In this document: in pieces, positions 60,971-64,000 of the stretch
Layout: each line of letters begins with the position of its first letter
Numbering within the stretch: the stretch's first letter is position 1
Source: Chondrus crispus
Lineage: Eukaryota > Rhodophyta > Florideophyceae > Gigartinales > Gigartinaceae
Assembly: GCF_000350225.1 (NCBI RefSeq)
Contig: NW_005179277.1
Coordinates: forward strand, 1 to 64,000
DNA length: 64,000 nucleotides
Direction of reading: 5' to 3'
Made by a program: the position numbers and the translations under genes
The notes under the pieces: model-generated
Told to the model about the DNA's origin: nothing
Seen by the model: the letters and a program-made list of their open reading frames with translations, nothing else
Database searches by the model: none

Positions 60971-63900
60971 GGTAGTGCCACTCTAAAAGGCGTACAGAAG
61001 CTTTTTTCTTTCTCCAATCAATGCTTTACTGCATCTCACGGATTGGCGCCCCCTGAGGAGATTAAATTGGCCTCTTTAAAGGATCTTGATCATGAGCCCG
61101 AACAAGAAGAGGCCATTGTTCTGGAAACGCCAAACAAAGATGAAGCATTGAAGACTATCGAAATTTATCTTAAAGAAGACTTCCGAACTCAAGTTTGGAA
61201 GAAGACGAATGAAGACAGAAGAACTCAAGTTCCGGAGAAATCGAATGAAGGCCAGGCATCATCGAAATCGTTCAGTCCGGAACTGTTGGTGACTCTGCTC
61301 ACACTATGGTGAGACACCATGAAACATTTTCACCAAACGATGTCATATATGTACCATGCGTCTTTGAACTCCAGTTCAGTGTGCTGCATTTCGGCCACCC
61401 AGAAGCAAGAAGGTGCAAAACGGCGTGTTCAAGAACGAACCACCTAGTTTTCTCGGGAGCCTTTAATTCCTTCTTGCAGTGGAAACAGCACGGTTGGATG
61501 ACCTCAAACATGTCGAAATCAGACGTTTTCAGACTGGAACGTTTCCGAGATGCAATTGTTCTTGGAAGTATGAGAATTGCGTCTATTCCTAATGTCGCGT
61601 GTATTGAGGTGGTGAATATTCCGAAAAGAAGAAAGGATGCAACGTTTCCGTTTCAGTACAGTTCCATCGGCCAGACAGTTACGGACAATTCTGGGAGAGC
61701 AGTCCACTGGGCTGGAAACGTGCTGGACATCCGTAAAAGCCCACAATCGTACTCGTACTCAACCTGGAAAACTTCTTCTTCACTTGCAATCGGGAAGATA
61801 TGCTTTCCAACTGAAAGAAGGGATGGCAGGCTTTCAACTTCGAACCTGATAGAAGTGGACGTGTCGTACAAATTGGTATGGAGCCCTAGTGGGAAGCGAG
61901 TCCCTAAAGATTCCAGAGGACGTACTTTTGACTTCATGGAACTAGACTTCTTGGCTCTTTCGTGTCTTGACAAGGATGCAACAGAAACGCGTTTCGGGAT
62001 ACTGGTGGAAAACCCCACGCATGTTCAGCAAAACGCAGAAACTCGAATGGTTTGAGTTGCCACCCTAAACAACGAAGAAAGTGGTTCGTAATTCGGGGTT
62101 TTCCATAATTTACTGTCGTTCTCGAAGAATAGGGACATGGAAAACAAGCTTTTCATCCAAAAACTTGGAACCGAAAGCATCCGTCAATACTCGAAATCGT
62201 TCATTGCAATATGGAAGGGTTTTTTCAAATTGGAACGCTTCAAGATTCATGGATTGTCGGACTCGTCTCCTCTCGTTTGCTCGTATACGCAGAGATTCTG
62301 GGACATGGTTTCGATTGTTCAATGGCGCTTGGTGCAGGGAAATGCGAATAAGCATTGCTTAACCATACGGAAAGCATTACATCAAACCAGCGTTCAACAT
62401 CCGCCCGTTTTGTCAGTCAACCCCTGTGCTGTTGCCAAAACAGTTCTCTGGTATGCCCATGAGTCGATTTTTAAAGTCCTCCGGGCTATGAAAACCACAG
62501 TCAACGACAGTCAGCTCCAGTTTCTTGTGTCGTGGTGTTCTCATGTCACAGCATACCATCTTCTTTCCCAGAGCGCACAAAGGTGGTGGTGCGATATTGG
62601 CAACTCGACTGGTCCAGGGAGAAAAGGAGACGTGAACTTTTCATCATCGATGTTTTTCTGCCAAGGCCCGCCTGGTACTGGAAAGTCTCACGTCGTCACG
62701 ATTCTTGTCTGGGGCACAACTCGAAAATCTATCGGTTCTTTGTTAATTCCTGGTTCTGGAGATGAAAGGAATCGGCATTCTAGCGTTTCTGATCTCCTAA
62801 CTGGAAGGGCCTTGGTTTTGACAGTTACAAACGCCGCGATCGATGATCTTCTGATGAAGTACTTCAAGTTCTTCATCAGAAGATCATCGATCATTGCCGC
62901 CTGCCGTGAAGTTCACGGCAGGCGGCAATGACATTGATTCTGAGTACTCGCCCTTGCGTCTGGGTTCCATGAGTACAGAAGAGGCAGCTCAGCAGTTCCA
63001 GATACACAAACTATCTCAATCCGAAAAATTGGGACCGGACGCTATCATCAACGAGAGAAAAGCAACCTTTAGCACTCTTGGGTCAGCAATGTCGTTTGAC
63101 TGGAATCAAAACATTTATGGTTTTGATCTCATTGTTATTGATGAGGCTGCTTACGCGTGTGAAACTGAAACAACTGCGGTACTCTGCCGGGTTCTCGACA
63201 ACGTTGGCGAACCGGTGCTTGGTACCTCTGTGGTCTTGGTTGGCGATCAAGCTCAGCTTCTGCCATACGACGATAAGACGTTTCATATCTGGACGAGACA
63301 CAGAGCTAGTACTCCTCACTTCTTTTTCAAGGCGATGTCTGTGATGACAATGAAACCCTCGTTTCCTCCGGAAACGAGCGCACAGCATGTAGCTATGTGG
63401 GAGCAGACACCACGTGTCATGTTCCAGTTTCAGAAGCAGATGAGAAGTGCGCCATCTATCCGACGGTATGTCAGCGACAACTTCTACGCTGGGAAAACAT
63501 TGAATGGACCACGGTTACTGCAAAGGTAGTGGGCAACTGAGAATTGTATGGAGACTATTTCTTCCGACCGCTTTCCGTTGCGGGTAGTGAACTTCGTGAA
63601 CACGAAGCAATGCCATGCCTTGAATGCCACAAACAATGAACTACATTATCCAAGAGGCGGTTATAGGAATGAATACGAGTGTCATGTCATCATTGAAATG
63701 CTGAAAGAATGGCAGTCGGTATCCCCATCAAGTAAGATGTCGATTGGCATTCTCACTCCGTATCTTTCTCAGAAAAACTTTCTGACACAGGCTCTGGAAA
63801 AATCAAATCTTCGCAATGCGTCGGTATTGACATTCGCATCAGCCCAAGGAAAAGAGTTTGAGGTTGTTTTCCTTTCATTAGTGAGAACATTCGTTGAGCA

Positions 63901-64000
63901 CAGTGGTGCCGGAAACAAGCATACACAATTGACTTTTCTAAACGACAAGCACTCCACGTGTGTGGCAATTTCACGCGCAAGAGAAGTGCTAATCGTTTTA
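60971..64000 (+). pseudogene. UPF1-like superfamily 1 helicase, broken and cut by the window end
   Basis: Coding sequence starts directly after the 3' LTR, so the true N-terminus may be lost or displaced by the retrotransposon. Helicase motifs are in SF1 order: Walker A CQGPPGTGKSHVV (about 62662), motif Ia ALVLTVTNAAIDDLL, Walker B DLIVIDEAAYACETE (about 63126), motif III VVLVGDQAQLLP, motif V TFASAQGKEFEVVFLSLVRT and motif VI CVAISRARE at the very end. UPF1/SETX-type enzymes unwind RNA or RNA-DNA hybrids. The reading frame changes several times, a TAG occurs at 63527-63529, and motif Ia is followed by two perfect palindromes (62838-62931) that disrupt the protein. I call it a pseudogene; the 3' end lies outside the window. 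Confidence 0.7.
62838..62931. repeat. Two consecutive perfect palindromes inside the helicase pseudogene
   Basis: First: 21-bp arms at 62838-62858 and 62872-62892 with a 13-nt loop. Second: 20-bp arms at 62891-62910 and 62912-62931 with a 1-nt loop. Both are mismatch-free, and the arms overlap by two bases at the join. The first arm is normal helicase coding sequence (IDDLLMK), so the second arm is its inverted copy. Confidence 0.85.

Noticed and set aside
1-64000. tRNA or rRNA genes
   Set aside because: I looked for cloverleaf-like and conserved rRNA words and saw none; a dedicated scan could still find one.

Overview
This window is nuclear DNA of a eukaryote, most likely a gene-sparse and intron-poor alga; a red alga is my best guess. 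The host genes have eukaryotic signatures: a complete RAD50 with zinc hook in one 1,394-codon exon, a C-terminal piece of MRE11, a SNF2/ATRX-like protein, and a HAT-repeat protein of the Mbb1/HCF107 type (plastid mRNA maturation, which points to a photosynthetic lineage). The HAT gene has two clear GT-AG introns of 98 and 149 nt. Ty1/copia and Ty3/gypsy (chromodomain) fossils, a pogo-like DNA transposon and many palindromes fill much of the rest.

Layout. 0.4-3.4 kb: a DNA methyltransferase of permuted class-beta order followed by a SET-like domain (copy 1). 3.9-7.2 kb: a partial exon, a two-zinc-finger OrsD-like protein and a 26-bp minisatellite. 7.3-10 kb: six ACGATACGTTTT-type sites in both orientations, a 37-bp palindrome and a tyrosine recombinase. 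10.5-12.4 kb: an MRE11 C-terminal fragment, a G-rich tract and a drifting short-repeat array. 12.4-15.2 kb: mostly non-coding. 15.2-19.1 kb, minus strand: a ParB-like protein running in frame, across a single TAG, into a protein whose C-terminus looks like a 2-oxoglutarate/Fe(II) oxygenase. 19.8-22.4 kb, plus strand: a second, decayed MTase-SET copy, divergent from the ParB gene. 23-24 kb: a broken gene and two back-to-back palindromes. 24.3-32.5 kb: copia fossil, gag fossil and pogo-like transposon. 33-45.8 kb: the host block HAT protein (+), SNF2-like (-), RAD50 (+), unknown two-TM protein (-). 46-61 kb: chromovirus remnant and a 13.2-kb GC-rich Ty3/gypsy element with both LTRs and a long antisense ORF. 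61-64 kb: a broken UPF1-like SF1 helicase running off the window.

The most interesting unit is the MTase-SET family paired head to head with ParB/2OG-oxygenase. Together these would supply a DNA-base writer, a DNA-binding or nuclease fold, a possible oxidative modifier and a SET domain. I infer a DNA/chromatin-modification module, possibly mobile. Copy 1 keeps its catalytic MTase motifs; copy 2 has lost them. A second theme is palindromes: at least ten compact inverted repeats, including two sites where two hairpins sit directly one after the other. Assignments rest on reading motifs by eye; no database search was possible.
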